A stretch of 58,306 nucleotides of DNA, taken from Asaia bogorensis. GTDB lineage: Bacteria > Pseudomonadota > Alphaproteobacteria > Acetobacterales > Acetobacteraceae. Every line of letters begins with the position of its first letter. Position 1 is the first letter of the stretch. The notes under the pieces were generated by a model. It did not search any database. It had not been told where the DNA came from and saw only the letters and a list, made by a program, of their open reading frames with translations. The position numbers and the translations under genes are program-made. Below, in pieces: positions 43,862-52,560 of this stretch. The DNA lies in contig CAMCDA010000007.1 in the NCBI GenBank assembly GCA_945873195.1, forward strand, positions 1-58,306. Reading direction: 5' to 3'.

Positions 43862-44076
43862 GGGCTCCCCACTTCTTTGCGTGGTCATGGTTATGGTGCC
43901 AGGGTCGCCCATGGGAAGCGCAAAGGCAAGCCCCGGCTGGCGCCTGTCGCGCGCGCCTTGTTCAGCGTCCCAGGCGCGCGACCCGAAACCGCGCGGCAAC
44001 CCGCGGCCTGCCAGGATGGCCCCGCCGCCCCCAAGCGCACGGGGCGCCTGGCAATGGCACGAGACACCCCACGACC

Positions 44077-45006
44077 ATGCGGCTCGAACCGTCGGACATC
44101 CTGGGCCTGACGATCGGCTTCGCCCTCGGCGGGGTCGGGCTGATCGCCTACGCCCTGCTGACCGAGGAACCCGCGCCAGTCGAACCGATCGTGGCCGCCG
44201 TTCCCGCGCCCCTCGCCCCACCCGTCCGGCCCCTGCCCGCGCCGAACACCGGCCCGCGGGCTCAGGCCGACCCCATGCCCAAGGTCATCCGGCCGTCACC
44301 CGGCAAAGTCCCGGTCCAGACGCCCGTGCCCCAGACCATCGCCACCCTGCCCAATGTCATCCACCCGGACGACCGGTCCCGGCCCGGCAACATCAGCGGC
44401 ACCGGGTTCTTCATCGCCGAGGACGGGACCCTGCTGACCGCCGCCCATGTGGTCGATGGGTGCCGGACCACCCAGATCACCTCGCGCCACATCGCCCGGA
44501 CCGCGGTCCGTGTCCTGGCGACCGAACCCCGCGCCGACCTGGCGCTGCTGCGGGCGCCTGTGCGGCCGCCGGCGGTGCTCGGGTTTTCGGACAAGCCCAC
44601 GGGCGGGCGGGACGTGCTCGCCTTTGGCTACCCGGCCCGGGGCGACATGCTGGTCCCCTCCGAGACCATAGGACGCGCCCGTCCCGGCATGGGCAAGGCG
44701 CTCGGCTGGACCAATGATCCCGGGCTTTGGCTGGAGGCCGGCGGCGTCCGCAAGGGCTATAGCGGCGGCCCGGTCGTGACGGCGGAGGGGGAGGCGATCG
44801 GCCTGATCAAGGGGATCGTGCTGCGGGCCGGACCGGCCACCGAGTCTGAACCCAATCCGTCCGGTATTGCGATCGGCCCCGATACCAAGGCCATCGCGGC
44901 CTTCCTGCGCCGGGAAGCGCCGGACCTGGAGCCGCCCTGGAAACAGCAAGCGGGCGACACGGATGCCGCCCGCAAGGCCGTCGTTCACGTGCTTTGCTGG
45001 CGGTGA
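44077..45006 (+). CDS. Membrane-anchored trypsin-like serine protease
   Basis: The 309-residue protein has one N-terminal membrane helix (about residues 9-27), a Pro-rich linker and a trypsin-like domain. The catalytic triad is His in TAAHVV, Asp in RADLALLRAP and Ser in KGYSGGPVV. The layout is DegP-like, but there is no PDZ domain. It would face the periplasm. The start at 44077 has only a weak ribosome site. It is divergent from the molybdenum hydroxylase gene. Substrates are unknown. Confidence 0.85.
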   Translation: MRLEPSDILGLTIGFALGGVGLIAYALLTEEPAPVEPIVAAVPAPLAPPVRPLPAPNTGPRAQADPMPKVIRPSPGKVPVQTPVPQTIATLPNVIHPDDRSRPGNISGTGFFIAEDGTLLTAAHVVDGCRTTQITSRHIARTAVRVLATEPRADLALLRAPVRPPAVLGFSDKPTGGRDVLAFGYPARGDMLVPSETIGRARPGMGKALGWTNDPGLWLEAGGVRKGYSGGPVVTAEGEAIGLIKGIVLRAGPATESEPNPSGIAIGPDTKAIAAFLRREAPDLEPPWKQQAGDTDAARKAVVHVLCWR

Positions 45007-45013
45007 GGCCAGC

Positions 45014-45040
45014 CCCCACCCGGCCCAGGGCCGGATGGGG
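45014..45040. terminator. Hairpin between convergent genes
   Basis: The dyad CCCCACCCGGC/GCCGGATGGGG with one mismatch lies between the protease and tctA stops. There is no U-run, so termination is uncertain. Confidence 0.35.
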
Positions 45041-45048
45041 TGGGTTGC

Positions 45049-46557
45049 CTACTCCACGAAGGCGGTTTCGCGCGCCCTGCGGATGTTGGGCAGGATGATG
45101 ATCACCAGCAGGATCGCGGCCAGGATCAGGAACGTCAGGCTCAGGGGACGCTCCAGGAACACCATCGGATCGCCGCGCGACAGCAGCATCGCGCGCCGCA
45201 GATAGGTTTCCATCATCGGGCCCAGGATGAAGCCCAGCAGCATCGGCGCCGCCTCGCAGTTCAGCTTGACGAAGATATAGCCGACGACGCCGAAGAACGT
45301 GATCAGCAACACCTCCTCGGCCGAGTTGTTAAGGCTGTAGACGCCGATGCAGCAGAAGAACAGGATGGCGATCGACAGCAGGCGATACGGCACCGTCAGC
45401 ATCTTCACCCAGATCCCGACCATGGGCAGGTTGAAGAAGATCAGCATCGCGTTGCCGATCCACATCGACGCGATCATGCCCCAGAACAGGCCGGGCTTCT
45501 CGCTCATGACCTGCGGACCGGGGATGATGCCGTGGATCATCATGCCGCCGACCATCATCGCCATCACCGCGTTGGACGGAATGCCCAGCGTCAGCATCGG
45601 GATGAAGGACGTCTGCGCGGCGGCGTTGTTGGCCGATTCCGGCCCCGCCACGCCCTCGATCGCACCCTTGCCGAAGCGGCTCGGGTCCTTGGCGAGCCTC
45701 TTTTCGATACTATAGGACGCAAACGATGCCAGCACGCCACCACCGCCGGGCAGCACGCCCAGGATGCTGCCGATCGCCGTGCCGCGCAGGATCGCCGGAT
45801 AGGCGACCTTGAGGTCGGCCTTGGTCGGCATCAGCCCCGTGACCTTGGAACTGACCAGTTCCCGACGTTCGGGGTTGGTCAGGTTGTTCATGATCTCGTT
45901 GATGCCGAACACGCCCATCGCGATCGGCACGAAGTTGATGCCGTCGAACAGGATGCCGATGCCGAAGGTGAAGCGCAGGTTGCCGGTGTTCACGTCCGTC
46001 CCGACGATGCCCAGCAGCAGTCCCAGGAAGATCATGCCGATCGCCTTGATGACCGAGCCATGCGCCATGACCACCGCGGTCACCAGGCCGAGGACCATCA
46101 GGGAGCAGTAATCCGCCGGACCGAATTGCTGTGCCAACGCGACCAGCGGCGGGGCCGCGACCGCGATCAGCAGCGTGGCCACGCAGCCCGCGAAGAACGA
46201 CCCGATGGCGGCAATCGCCAGGGCCGCGCCCGCGCGCCCCTGACGCGCCATCTGGTAGCCGTCGAGGCAGGTGACGACCGACGAACTCTCCCCTGGCAGA
46301 TTGACCAGGATGGCGGTTGTCGATCCACCGTACTGCGCGCCGTAATAGATGCCGGCGAGCATGATCAGCGCGCCCTCGGGCGGCAGGTAATAGGTGACGG
46401 GCAGCAGCAGGGCCATCGTGGCGACCGGGCCAAGGCCCGGCAGAACGCCGACGGCGGTGCCGATGATGGCGCCCATGAGGCACCAGAAAAGGTTTTCAAA
46501 GGATAGCGCGACGCCGAAGCCTAGCGCCAGATGACTACCGAGATCGCTCAGCTCCAT
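45049..46557 (-). CDS. tctA: TTT large permease subunit TctA (second system)
   Basis: This 502-residue protein is the large membrane subunit of the second TTT transporter in the window. It has the family motifs [53 protein letters not shown] and [15 protein letters not shown]. It overlaps tctB by 10 bases and is transcribed with it, divergently from tctC at 47142. The sequence differs from the first TctA throughout, so the two systems are not a recent duplication. Confidence 0.95.
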   Translation of the reverse strand: MELSDLGSHLALGFGVALSFENLFWCLMGAIIGTAVGVLPGLGPVATMALLLPVTYYLPPEGALIMLAGIYYGAQYGGSTTAILVNLPGESSSVVTCLDGYQMARQGRAGAALAIAAIGSFFAGCVATLLIAVAAPPLVALAQQFGPADYCSLMVLGLVTAVVMAHGSVIKAIGMIFLGLLLGIVGTDVNTGNLRFTFGIGILFDGINFVPIAMGVFGINEIMNNLTNPERRELVSSKVTGLMPTKADLKVAYPAILRGTAIGSILGVLPGGGGVLASFASYSIEKRLAKDPSRFGKGAIEGVAGPESANNAAAQTSFIPMLTLGIPSNAVMAMMVGGMMIHGIIPGPQVMSEKPGLFWGMIASMWIGNAMLIFFNLPMVGIWVKMLTVPYRLLSIAILFFCCIGVYSLNNSAEEVLLITFFGVVGYIFVKLNCEAAPMLLGFILGPMMETYLRRAMLLSRGDPMVFLERPLSLTFLILAAILLVIIILPNIRRARETAFVE

Positions 46558-47024
46558 GGGAACACCTTCAGCGGCATTTCGAGGCCCCAGACGAAGATCC
46601 CAAGGGCCATCAGGACCATGATCACCGCGAAGATCGCGAATTCCTTGTTTTTGTGATCATCCCCGGCAAAGCGCGCGAGGACCATCATGACGACCATGGC
46701 GATGATCAGCCCAGCGGTTTCGATCAACAGGGCGAAGCTGGTGGCGGCGAGGGAGATCAGGATCACGGGACGCCAGGCAATGCGCCCGATGGGCGGTCCC
46801 TGGGTTATCAGGCCCTGCACCAGCACGATAAGGCCGATGATGACCATGCCCCAGGAGAGGATCGCCGGGAACACACCGGTTCCAAGCCTGACAGGCGTAC
46901 CACGAGGATAGTCGGCACCCATCCAAAGTCCTAAAATGCCCACGCCGATATACAGCAGGCCACAATAGAAATCCTGGGGTGCCTTCATCCATCCTCGTCC
47001 GGTCTGCGGTGAACCGCCGGCCAT
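46548..47024 (-). CDS. tctB: TTT small permease subunit TctB (second system)
   Basis: The 158-residue protein has four hydrophobic segments and the family motif GTGVFPAILSWGMVIIGLIV, as expected for TctB. The ATG at 47024 follows GGGAGGG at five bases; a downstream ATG at 46988 is also possible. Its 3' end overlaps tctA. The gene for the binding protein lies divergently upstream, so the intergenic region 47025-47141 probably holds both promoters. Confidence 0.85.
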   Translation of the reverse strand: MAGGSPQTGRGWMKAPQDFYCGLLYIGVGILGLWMGADYPRGTPVRLGTGVFPAILSWGMVIIGLIVLVQGLITQGPPIGRIAWRPVILISLAATSFALLIETAGLIIAMVVMMVLARFAGDDHKNKEFAIFAVIMVLMALGIFVWGLEMPLKVFPWS

Positions 47025-47141
47025 TGTTTCCCTCCCATTATCTCGAAACGTTTAGCTCGGTGACGCGACGCTTGCCGTTCGACGGCATTGCGGCGACACT
47101 CTTTCACATAAAACTCACACTCCGTCCACTGAGGTACTGTG

Positions 47142-48122
47142 ATGAAAATCGCGCCACGCCGCACAATCCTGACCGCTCTTGTCTGTTTTTCAGCCAGTCT
47201 GCTCGCACTGGCCGCGCCCACGCTCGCGCAATCCTGGCCGGCCAAACCGGTCAAATTCGTGCTGCCCTACGCGCCGGGCGGTGCCACGGACCTGATCGGC
47301 CGGCCGTGGGTTGACAAGCTGACCCAGGCCTTTGGCCAGCCGTTCATCATCGACAACAAGGGCGGCGCGTCCGGCGCGATCGGCACCGAGGCGGTGGCCC
47401 GCGCCGCGCCCGATGGCTATACATTCCTGCTGACACCGGGAGCCACGCTGACGGTCCTGCCGCAGCTTCGGAAGGTCGGCTACGACCCCGCGAAGGACTT
47501 CACGCCCGTTGCCCGCGTCGGGGATCTTGTCTGCGGCTTCGTCATTGTCCCCTCGTTGGGCATCAACTCGATCCAGGAACTGATCGCCTACGCGAAGAAG
47601 AACCCGGGCAAGCTGGCCTATGGGTCCGCGGGGCTTGGCACCTACTCCCAGATGCGCATTGAGATGCTGAAGGACAAAGCCGGCATCGACATCCTGCACG
47701 TGCCCTATCGTGGCAGCGCCGACGCGTTGAACGACCTGCTGTCGGGGCAGGTGCATATGATGAACGAAATCAACGTGATCCCTCATGTCCGGGCGGGCAA
47801 GCTCAAGCTGTTGAACATCAACTACAGCTCCCGCCATCCGGATTTCCCGGATGTCCCGACGCTGACCGAGGCAGGGGTCCCGGACGCGGATGTGTCGATC
47901 CAGTACACGCTGCAGGCGCCGGCGGGTACGCCGAAGGAGATCATCGACGCGCTCAATAAGAAGGTGGTCGAGATCGCCGCGACCCCGGACATGATCAAGC
48001 GGATGCGGGAGATCAACGTGGTCGTGCCGCTGCAGACGCCCGAGGAAGTGGCGGCGGAACAGAACGCGCAGATCGTCGCCAATGGCCGGTTGATCAAGGC
48101 GGCGAACATCAAGCTGGACTGA
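47142..48122 (+). CDS. tctC: TTT periplasmic substrate-binding protein (second system)
   Basis: The 326-residue binding protein has a signal peptide ending at TLA-QSWPAK and the Bug signature PAKPVKFVLPYAPGGATDL with NKGGASGAIGTEAVARAAPD. GAGG lies seven bases before the ATG at 47142; a GTG one codon earlier is possible. It is divergent from tctBA, with which it should form the second transporter. The ligand is a carboxylate of unknown identity. Confidence 0.93.
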   Translation: MKIAPRRTILTALVCFSASLLALAAPTLAQSWPAKPVKFVLPYAPGGATDLIGRPWVDKLTQAFGQPFIIDNKGGASGAIGTEAVARAAPDGYTFLLTPGATLTVLPQLRKVGYDPAKDFTPVARVGDLVCGFVIVPSLGINSIQELIAYAKKNPGKLAYGSAGLGTYSQMRIEMLKDKAGIDILHVPYRGSADALNDLLSGQVHMMNEINVIPHVRAGKLKLLNINYSSRHPDFPDVPTLTEAGVPDADVSIQYTLQAPAGTPKEIIDALNKKVVEIAATPDMIKRMREINVVVPLQTPEEVAAEQNAQIVANGRLIKAANIKLD

Positions 48123-48144
48123 CCGAGGCGGAGGGGGGGCGGAT

Positions 48145-48310
48145 CCTCACCGGACATGAGGTAGGACGGTGCGGAAAATCCCGCTCTTCTCCCTCCCCAC
48201 TTGAAGGCAGGGTTGGGGTGGGGGGTTGTTCGCCCGGTACCGTGCCGCGAGCTCCCTCACCCCAGCCTTGGTCCGCTTCGCGGCCCAAGCCCGCAAGGGG
48301 AGAGGGGGCG
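48145..48310. repeat. Mosaic intergenic repeat block
   Basis: This block begins with the CCTCACCGGACATGAGGTAG element (48145-48181) and ends with a 51-base segment (48256-48306) that is the near-perfect reverse complement (50 of 51) of 24411-24461. No gene is seen between 48123 and 48363. Confidence 0.8.
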
Positions 48311-48363
48311 TTGGGCTATCGGGCATGGGGTACCCGTGAGGCAACGCTTCCCTCGGGGTGATC

Positions 48364-49404
48364 CTAGGCGGCGGTGATCTCGGCCCAGACCGCGTGGCCC
48401 CCGATCCCCGCCATGTGACGGCCGAGCGCCCTGTTCCAGGTGGAGTCGTTGCCGAACTCGTCGCGCCAGGACCAGAGGCGCTTGGTCACGAAGTGCAGGC
48501 TGTGCTCGAAGGTGAAGCCGATCGCGCCATGGACCTGATGAGCGATGCCGGCGCCGATCGACGCGGCTTCGCCAGCGCGGGCCTTGCCGGCGGCGATGGG
48601 GAGAAGGTTCATCACTTCCCCCACGGCCTCGGCGGCGATATCGGCCGCGGCGCAGGCCGCCGCCGTCTGACCGGCCAGGACGGCCATGCTTTGCTGGATC
48701 GCCTGGAATTTGCCGATCGGGCGGCCGAACTGGGTGCGGTCCAGCGCATACTGGGTGGACATGGCGGTCAGGCGCATCAGCCCGCCGGCCATTTGCTGGG
48801 TGCGCGCGGCGGCGCCGGCCATGCGGAGGTCCGCGGCCGAGAAGGCCAAGGGCGCGGCCGCGGCCACACCGCCCAGGAATTGCAACGTATCCCGAGGCTC
48901 CCGCGCCACGTTCTCCCCATGGGTGACGGACCAGGCGTCCGGCGTGACCAAGGCGACATGGCCGTCGGCAACCACGACGGCCGCGGCGGCATGGCGGCCC
49001 CAGGGCACGCGGGTCGCCGAACCCGCCAAGCGCCAGGACGCGCCATCGCGGGTCAGTTGGATTGCATCAGATGCCACCACCGGCGCGATCGTCAGCGGGC
49101 CATCCGGGATTTCAATCCCGGCCCTGCCCAGCAACCAACCGGCCAGCATGGTCTCCGCGAGCGGCAGAGGCAGCGCGTATTCCCCGGCCACGCGCAGGAT
49201 CGAAAGCGCGGCGGGAACCGAAACGCCATAGCCGCCAGCGGCCTCGGGCACGAGCGCGCGGTGCAGACCGGCCTCACTCACGGCGTCCCAGGCGGCCTTG
49301 GGCCAGGAGCCGTCCTCGGTCGCGGCCAACATCCGGGCCTCGGTGTGATCGGCGAAGACGCGGGCGGCGGTTTCGCGCAGAAGGGCTTCAGTGGAGTCGG
49401 TCAT
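48364..49404 (-). CDS. Acyl-CoA dehydrogenase family protein
   Basis: The 346-residue protein is an acyl-CoA dehydrogenase. It has the helical N-terminal domain, the central beta domain (a shortened TLQFLGGVAAAAPLAF region) and the C-terminal helical domain with the typical YALDRTQFGRPIGKFQAIQ and the late HQVHGAIGFTFEHSLHFVTK segment. It is shorter than usual, as seen in subunits of heteromeric enzymes for bulky CoA esters, but no second subunit gene is adjacent. The ribosome site is weak. Confidence 0.88.
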   Translation of the reverse strand: MTDSTEALLRETAARVFADHTEARMLAATEDGSWPKAAWDAVSEAGLHRALVPEAAGGYGVSVPAALSILRVAGEYALPLPLAETMLAGWLLGRAGIEIPDGPLTIAPVVASDAIQLTRDGASWRLAGSATRVPWGRHAAAAVVVADGHVALVTPDAWSVTHGENVAREPRDTLQFLGGVAAAAPLAFSAADLRMAGAAARTQQMAGGLMRLTAMSTQYALDRTQFGRPIGKFQAIQQSMAVLAGQTAAACAAADIAAEAVGEVMNLLPIAAGKARAGEAASIGAGIAHQVHGAIGFTFEHSLHFVTKRLWSWRDEFGNDSTWNRALGRHMAGIGGHAVWAEITAA

Positions 49405-49443
49405 GGTCGTCCGGCTTTGGATGGGTTCGGGATGGTGGCATGG

Positions 49444-49518
49444 ATGGAGCTCCGCCCCAAGCCCCGCTCAGGGGCTTTGCCCCCGAGACCCCCAACCAAG
49501 GGCACCGGCCCTTGGAAC
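49444..49518. repeat. GC-rich dyad repeat, copy 2
   Basis: This stretch is recognisably similar to 19764-19846, with ATGGAGCTCCGCCCCAAGCC, GGGGCTTTGCCCCC and CCAACCAAGGGCAC in the same order. Confidence 0.6.
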
Positions 49519-49526
49519 CGCTCATT

Positions 49527-49593
49527 GGGGGGATCCCGGGAGGGGCTGAGGTGATGTTTCAACCACAGCCTCAGCCCCTCCCGGGATCCCCCC
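49527..49593. repeat. Perfect 25-bp inverted repeat
   Basis: The left arm 49527-49551 (starting GGGGGGATCCCGGG) and right arm 49569-49593 (ending CCCGGGATCCCCCC) are perfectly complementary over 25 bases with a 17-base loop. It lies between two minus-strand genes and could form a very stable hairpin, but there is no U-run to make it a typical terminator. Confidence 0.85.
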
Positions 49594-49676
49594 AACCAAT
49601 GGTTTCCAAAGGCCAAGGCCTTTGGCAGGGTCCAGAGACAGCGTCCCTGGTCAGGGCCTGGGGTGAAACCCCAGCC

Positions 49677-50480
49677 TTACCCCACCAACCCAAACCGCGT
49701 CCCAGCCGCCGGCGGCGTCTCCGGCGGGCCGGCGAAGCACTGCGCGAGGCTCATCCATATCCGCGCCGGTTCTCCGGTCACCCGCAGCGCCGTGTCGGCC
49801 ACGTTGCGGGTTTGGGTGACCACCTGGCAGAATTCCAGGGCACTGCCCTCGACGCTGTTTTCGGTTGAGGGATCGTTCCAGGTCCAGTCGGAGCCATCCG
49901 GCGCGCTCAGGCGCACATGCGGGGCGGGGCCGGGCACGGGCTGCTGGCGGTTGGCGAAGGTCCAGCCATAGGTGCGGACGCCGATCTCGGCGATCTGGCG
50001 CAGGCGGTTGGTGGCCGGCCTTGTCGCGCCCATCAGATCATAGATCGCCTGCCCGTGCGCCCAGGTTTCCATCTGGCGGGCGGTGGTGAACATCCGCAGG
50101 CTCATGTCCGGGCCGGCCCATTTGAGGCGGGTTTCCGTGGGCAGGCCCGCCAGACGGTCGGCCAGGCCATGGGCGGTTTCCAGCCAGCGCACGCGCAGCT
50201 TCGGGCCGACCAGATCGCCCATCCGATGGCGGGTTTCCTGGATGCGGGTCATGCCCTGGTCGCGCAGCAACTGGACCTCGGCGCGCAGGCGGGCGAAGGC
50301 CTCGGGCGATTCGACGGAGGCCGCGGCCATCAGGTCGCCCACATGCAGGTGCTGGATGACGTCGTTCACGGTCCAGCGCTTGAACTGGGTTTCGCGGTCC
50401 CAGTCCGGGTCCTTCAGCGTCAGCAGCAGGTCGTGCAGCGCGTCCGCCTCGGCGCGGAAATCGATGGCTTGTGGCAGCAT
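49677..50480 (-). CDS. TIGR03084 family metal-binding protein (DinB/maleylpyruvate isomerase-like)
   Basis: The 267-residue protein belongs to the TIGR03084 family within the DinB/mycothiol-dependent maleylpyruvate isomerase-like superfamily. A four-helix N-terminal domain carries likely metal ligands: His in DVIQHLHVGD (about residue 45) and the Glu and His in ARQMETWAHGQAI. The C-terminal part (HVRLSAPDGSDWTW and the following EFCQVVTQTRNVADTAL) is typical of the family. Mycothiol is not made by proteobacteria, so any thiol partner must differ. It is followed by the 25-bp inverted repeat. Confidence 0.85.
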   Translation of the reverse strand: MLPQAIDFRAEADALHDLLLTLKDPDWDRETQFKRWTVNDVIQHLHVGDLMAAASVESPEAFARLRAEVQLLRDQGMTRIQETRHRMGDLVGPKLRVRWLETAHGLADRLAGLPTETRLKWAGPDMSLRMFTTARQMETWAHGQAIYDLMGATRPATNRLRQIAEIGVRTYGWTFANRQQPVPGPAPHVRLSAPDGSDWTWNDPSTENSVEGSALEFCQVVTQTRNVADTALRVTGEPARIWMSLAQCFAGPPETPPAAGTRFGLVG

Positions 50481-50504
50481 GGTCCGTCCCCCTTGTTGCG
50501 GCCG

Positions 50505-51410
50505 TTATAGCACCGGTACGCCGCGATGCTTGGCCTTCTCCTCCGGTTCCACATGGATCGTCACGATCAGGTGGCCCATCTCGGCGCGCAGCGCGTCCTC
50601 GATTCGGTCGCAGATCTGGTGCGACTCCGATACCGTCATCGCGCCGGGCACGACCAGGTGGAAATCAAGGAAGTTGATACGTCCGGCCTGGCGGGTGCGG
50701 AGGTCATGGACCTCGATCGCACCGGTCGCGGCTTCGGCCACGATCTGGCGGATATGGGTTACGATGGCGGCGTCGGGCGCGGCATCCATCAGGCCGGCCG
50801 CGGAGCGGGAGACCATCGAGATGCCGGCCCAGCAGATGTAGACTCCGGTCAGGCCGGCGACGATCGGGTCGAGGATGACATAGCCGGTCACGACCGCCGC
50901 CGTGACGCCCGCGGCCACGCCGACCGAGGTGATGACATCCGACATCAGATGCATCCCGTCGGCGTTCAGCGTGGGGGAACGCAGGCGGCGGCCGGCGCGC
51001 AGCAGCACCACGGCCCAGGCGCCGTTCAACGCCGTGGCGGCGCCGTTGAGCGCGAGGCCCACCAGGGGCGCCTCGACGGCCCGCGGGTGCAGCAAGGCGT
51101 CCCAGGCACGATCGAAGATCGACAGCGCGGCGAGGACGATCAGCACGCCCTCGATCGTGGCGGCGAAGAACTCGGCCTTGTCATGGCCATAGGGATGGTT
51201 GGCGTCGGCGGGGCGGGCGGCGATGCGGAGCGCGATCAGGGCCACGACGCTGGCGGCGACGTTGACGATGCTCTCCAACGCGTCGGAGTAGAGCGCGACG
51301 CTGCCGGTCACCCACCAGGCTGCGGTCTTCAGGCCGAGGACAATGCAGCCGATCAGGATGGTGAAGCGGGCGATGTATTCGGCTGTCATCGCCGACCGGG
51401 GGAGGGTCAT
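50505..51410 (-). CDS. Cation diffusion facilitator (CDF) metal transporter
   Basis: The 301-residue inner-membrane protein is a CDF-family divalent-metal exporter. It has six hydrophobic helices, the metal site in helix II (ALYSDALESIVN), HPYGHDKAEFFAA, the helix V site (ADGMHLMSDVITS, with H-x-x-x-D) and a C-terminal cytoplasmic domain with FHLVVPGAM and VTIHVEPEEK. The ATG overlaps the racemase stop (ATGA). The H-x-x-x-D/D-x-x-x-E pattern fits zinc or iron rather than manganese, but this is tentative. Confidence 0.92.
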   Translation of the reverse strand: MTLPRSAMTAEYIARFTILIGCIVLGLKTAAWWVTGSVALYSDALESIVNVAASVVALIALRIAARPADANHPYGHDKAEFFAATIEGVLIVLAALSIFDRAWDALLHPRAVEAPLVGLALNGAATALNGAWAVVLLRAGRRLRSPTLNADGMHLMSDVITSVGVAAGVTAAVVTGYVILDPIVAGLTGVYICWAGISMVSRSAAGLMDAAPDAAIVTHIRQIVAEAATGAIEVHDLRTRQAGRINFLDFHLVVPGAMTVSESHQICDRIEDALRAEMGHLIVTIHVEPEEKAKHRGVPVL

Positions 51411-52054
51411 GCGAGCGTCAGTGCCATGCCCACGGCGATGGCGGCGGCGGCCTGGCAGGGCTCGATCACCGGCAGGCCGGTGGCCTGTTGGATCGCGTCG
51501 CGGTGGTGCGCCATGCCGGTGCAGCCGAGGATCACGGTCCGTGCCCCCATCGCGCCGAGGTCCTGGGCCGCCGCGATCAGGCGGGCGCGGGCGGCGGCGG
51601 GGTCGAGCAGGGTTTCCATGGTGGTGTTCAGCGCGACCTCTCCGGCCAGGCGGTGTTCCAGGCCCATGGCGCGCAAGGCCGTCATGTGCCGGCCCTTGGA
51701 GGCATCGACGATCGCGATGACCCCGAATTGTTCCGCGCGGGCGGCGGCGGTGGCGACGGCGGAGCGGAAGACGCCGAGGACGGGACGGTCGGTGGTGGCG
51801 CGCGCGGCCTCGATCCCCGGGTCGGAGGCGCAGGCGACGACATAGATGTCGGCCGGGTTGGTCTCGATATGGCGGCAGAGCGGTTCGACGGCGCTGTGCC
51901 AGTCTCGCCAGGAATAGATGGCGGGGGGGCCGTCATGCAGGGTCGCGACATCGATCGCCGGGCCGCCGGGGAAGCGGAACGGGGCGATGGCGTCGTCGAT
52001 GCCGGCGGAGCACGCGGTGGAATGATTGGGGTTGATGATCAGGATGCGGGGCAT
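51407..52054 (-). CDS. Asp/Glu racemase family (hydantoin racemase-like) protein
   Basis: The 215-residue protein belongs to the aspartate/glutamate/hydantoin racemase family. It starts MPRILIINPNHS, has the first catalytic Cys in VVACASDPGIEAA and the second in VILGCTGMAHH; both are needed for cofactor-independent racemisation. It is translationally coupled to the CDF transporter gene through an ATGA overlap. A longer form from 52093 is possible, but the family start fits 52054. No hydantoinase genes are adjacent. Confidence 0.88.
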   Translation of the reverse strand: MPRILIINPNHSTACSAGIDDAIAPFRFPGGPAIDVATLHDGPPAIYSWRDWHSAVEPLCRHIETNPADIYVVACASDPGIEAARATTDRPVLGVFRSAVATAAARAEQFGVIAIVDASKGRHMTALRAMGLEHRLAGEVALNTTMETLLDPAAARARLIAAAQDLGAMGARTVILGCTGMAHHRDAIQQATGLPVIEPCQAAAAIAVGMALTLA

Positions 52055-52214
52055 GGCGGGAAGATGCCCCGGTGGTGGGGGCCGGGGCAACATAACGTTC
52101 CGTGAAGCACCCGATGGGGCAGCGGGGGGGCAATCGTCCGGTCAGGGGCGTTTGTGGGTTGCCCCGCGGTCGCGCTTTGCGGAGAAGTCTCTTGTTCCTG
52201 CGATAGAGGCGGAT

Positions 52215-52514
52215 ATGGCCGACGACGACAACGCGTATGTCTATGACGAGGCGAGCGGCGAATGGCGTCCCGCGGGGGAGGTTGCGGCGCCCGTTGCGCA
52301 GGCCGAGGTGCGGGACGCGGCCGGGAATGTCCTGGCTGACGGTGATTCGGTGACCCTGATCAAGGATTTGAAGGTCAAGGGCGCGAATCAGACGCTGAAG
52401 CAGGGCACGATCATCCGGTCGATCAGGCTGACGGACAACCCGGAGGAGATCGACTGCAAGTACGACGCGATCAAGGGCCTGGTTCTGCGCACGGAGTTCG
52501 TGCGCAAGCGGTGA
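52215..52514 (+). CDS. PhnA/YjdM-type protein without the zinc ribbon
   Basis: The 99-residue protein carries the PhnA C-terminal domain (VRDAAGNVLADGDSVTLIKD, then LKVKG, IDCKYDAIKGLVLRTEFVRK). Its N-terminus (DNAYVYDEASGEWRPAG) lacks all the cysteines of the zinc ribbon found in E. coli YjdM. Despite its old name the family is not a phosphonoacetate hydrolase; its function is unclear. GAGG lies five bases before the ATG at 52215. Confidence 0.88.
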   Translation: MADDDNAYVYDEASGEWRPAGEVAAPVAQAEVRDAAGNVLADGDSVTLIKDLKVKGANQTLKQGTIIRSIRLTDNPEEIDCKYDAIKGLVLRTEFVRKR

Positions 52515-52560
52515 ACGACCGACGGCCCGGGTCGGCGACCGATCATGGTGCAGGTAACTA

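Noticed and set aside
40958-44110. A plus-strand open frame of 1050 codons
   Set aside because: It is antisense to the molybdenum hydroxylase gene, rich in His/Arg/Gly/Asp as expected for a shadow frame of GC-rich coding DNA, and has no domain or ribosome-site support.
45040-46506. Plus-strand frame of 488 codons opposite tctA
   Set aside because: Gln/His/Asp/Arg-rich shadow of a membrane protein gene; the TctA motifs on the other strand are unmistakable.
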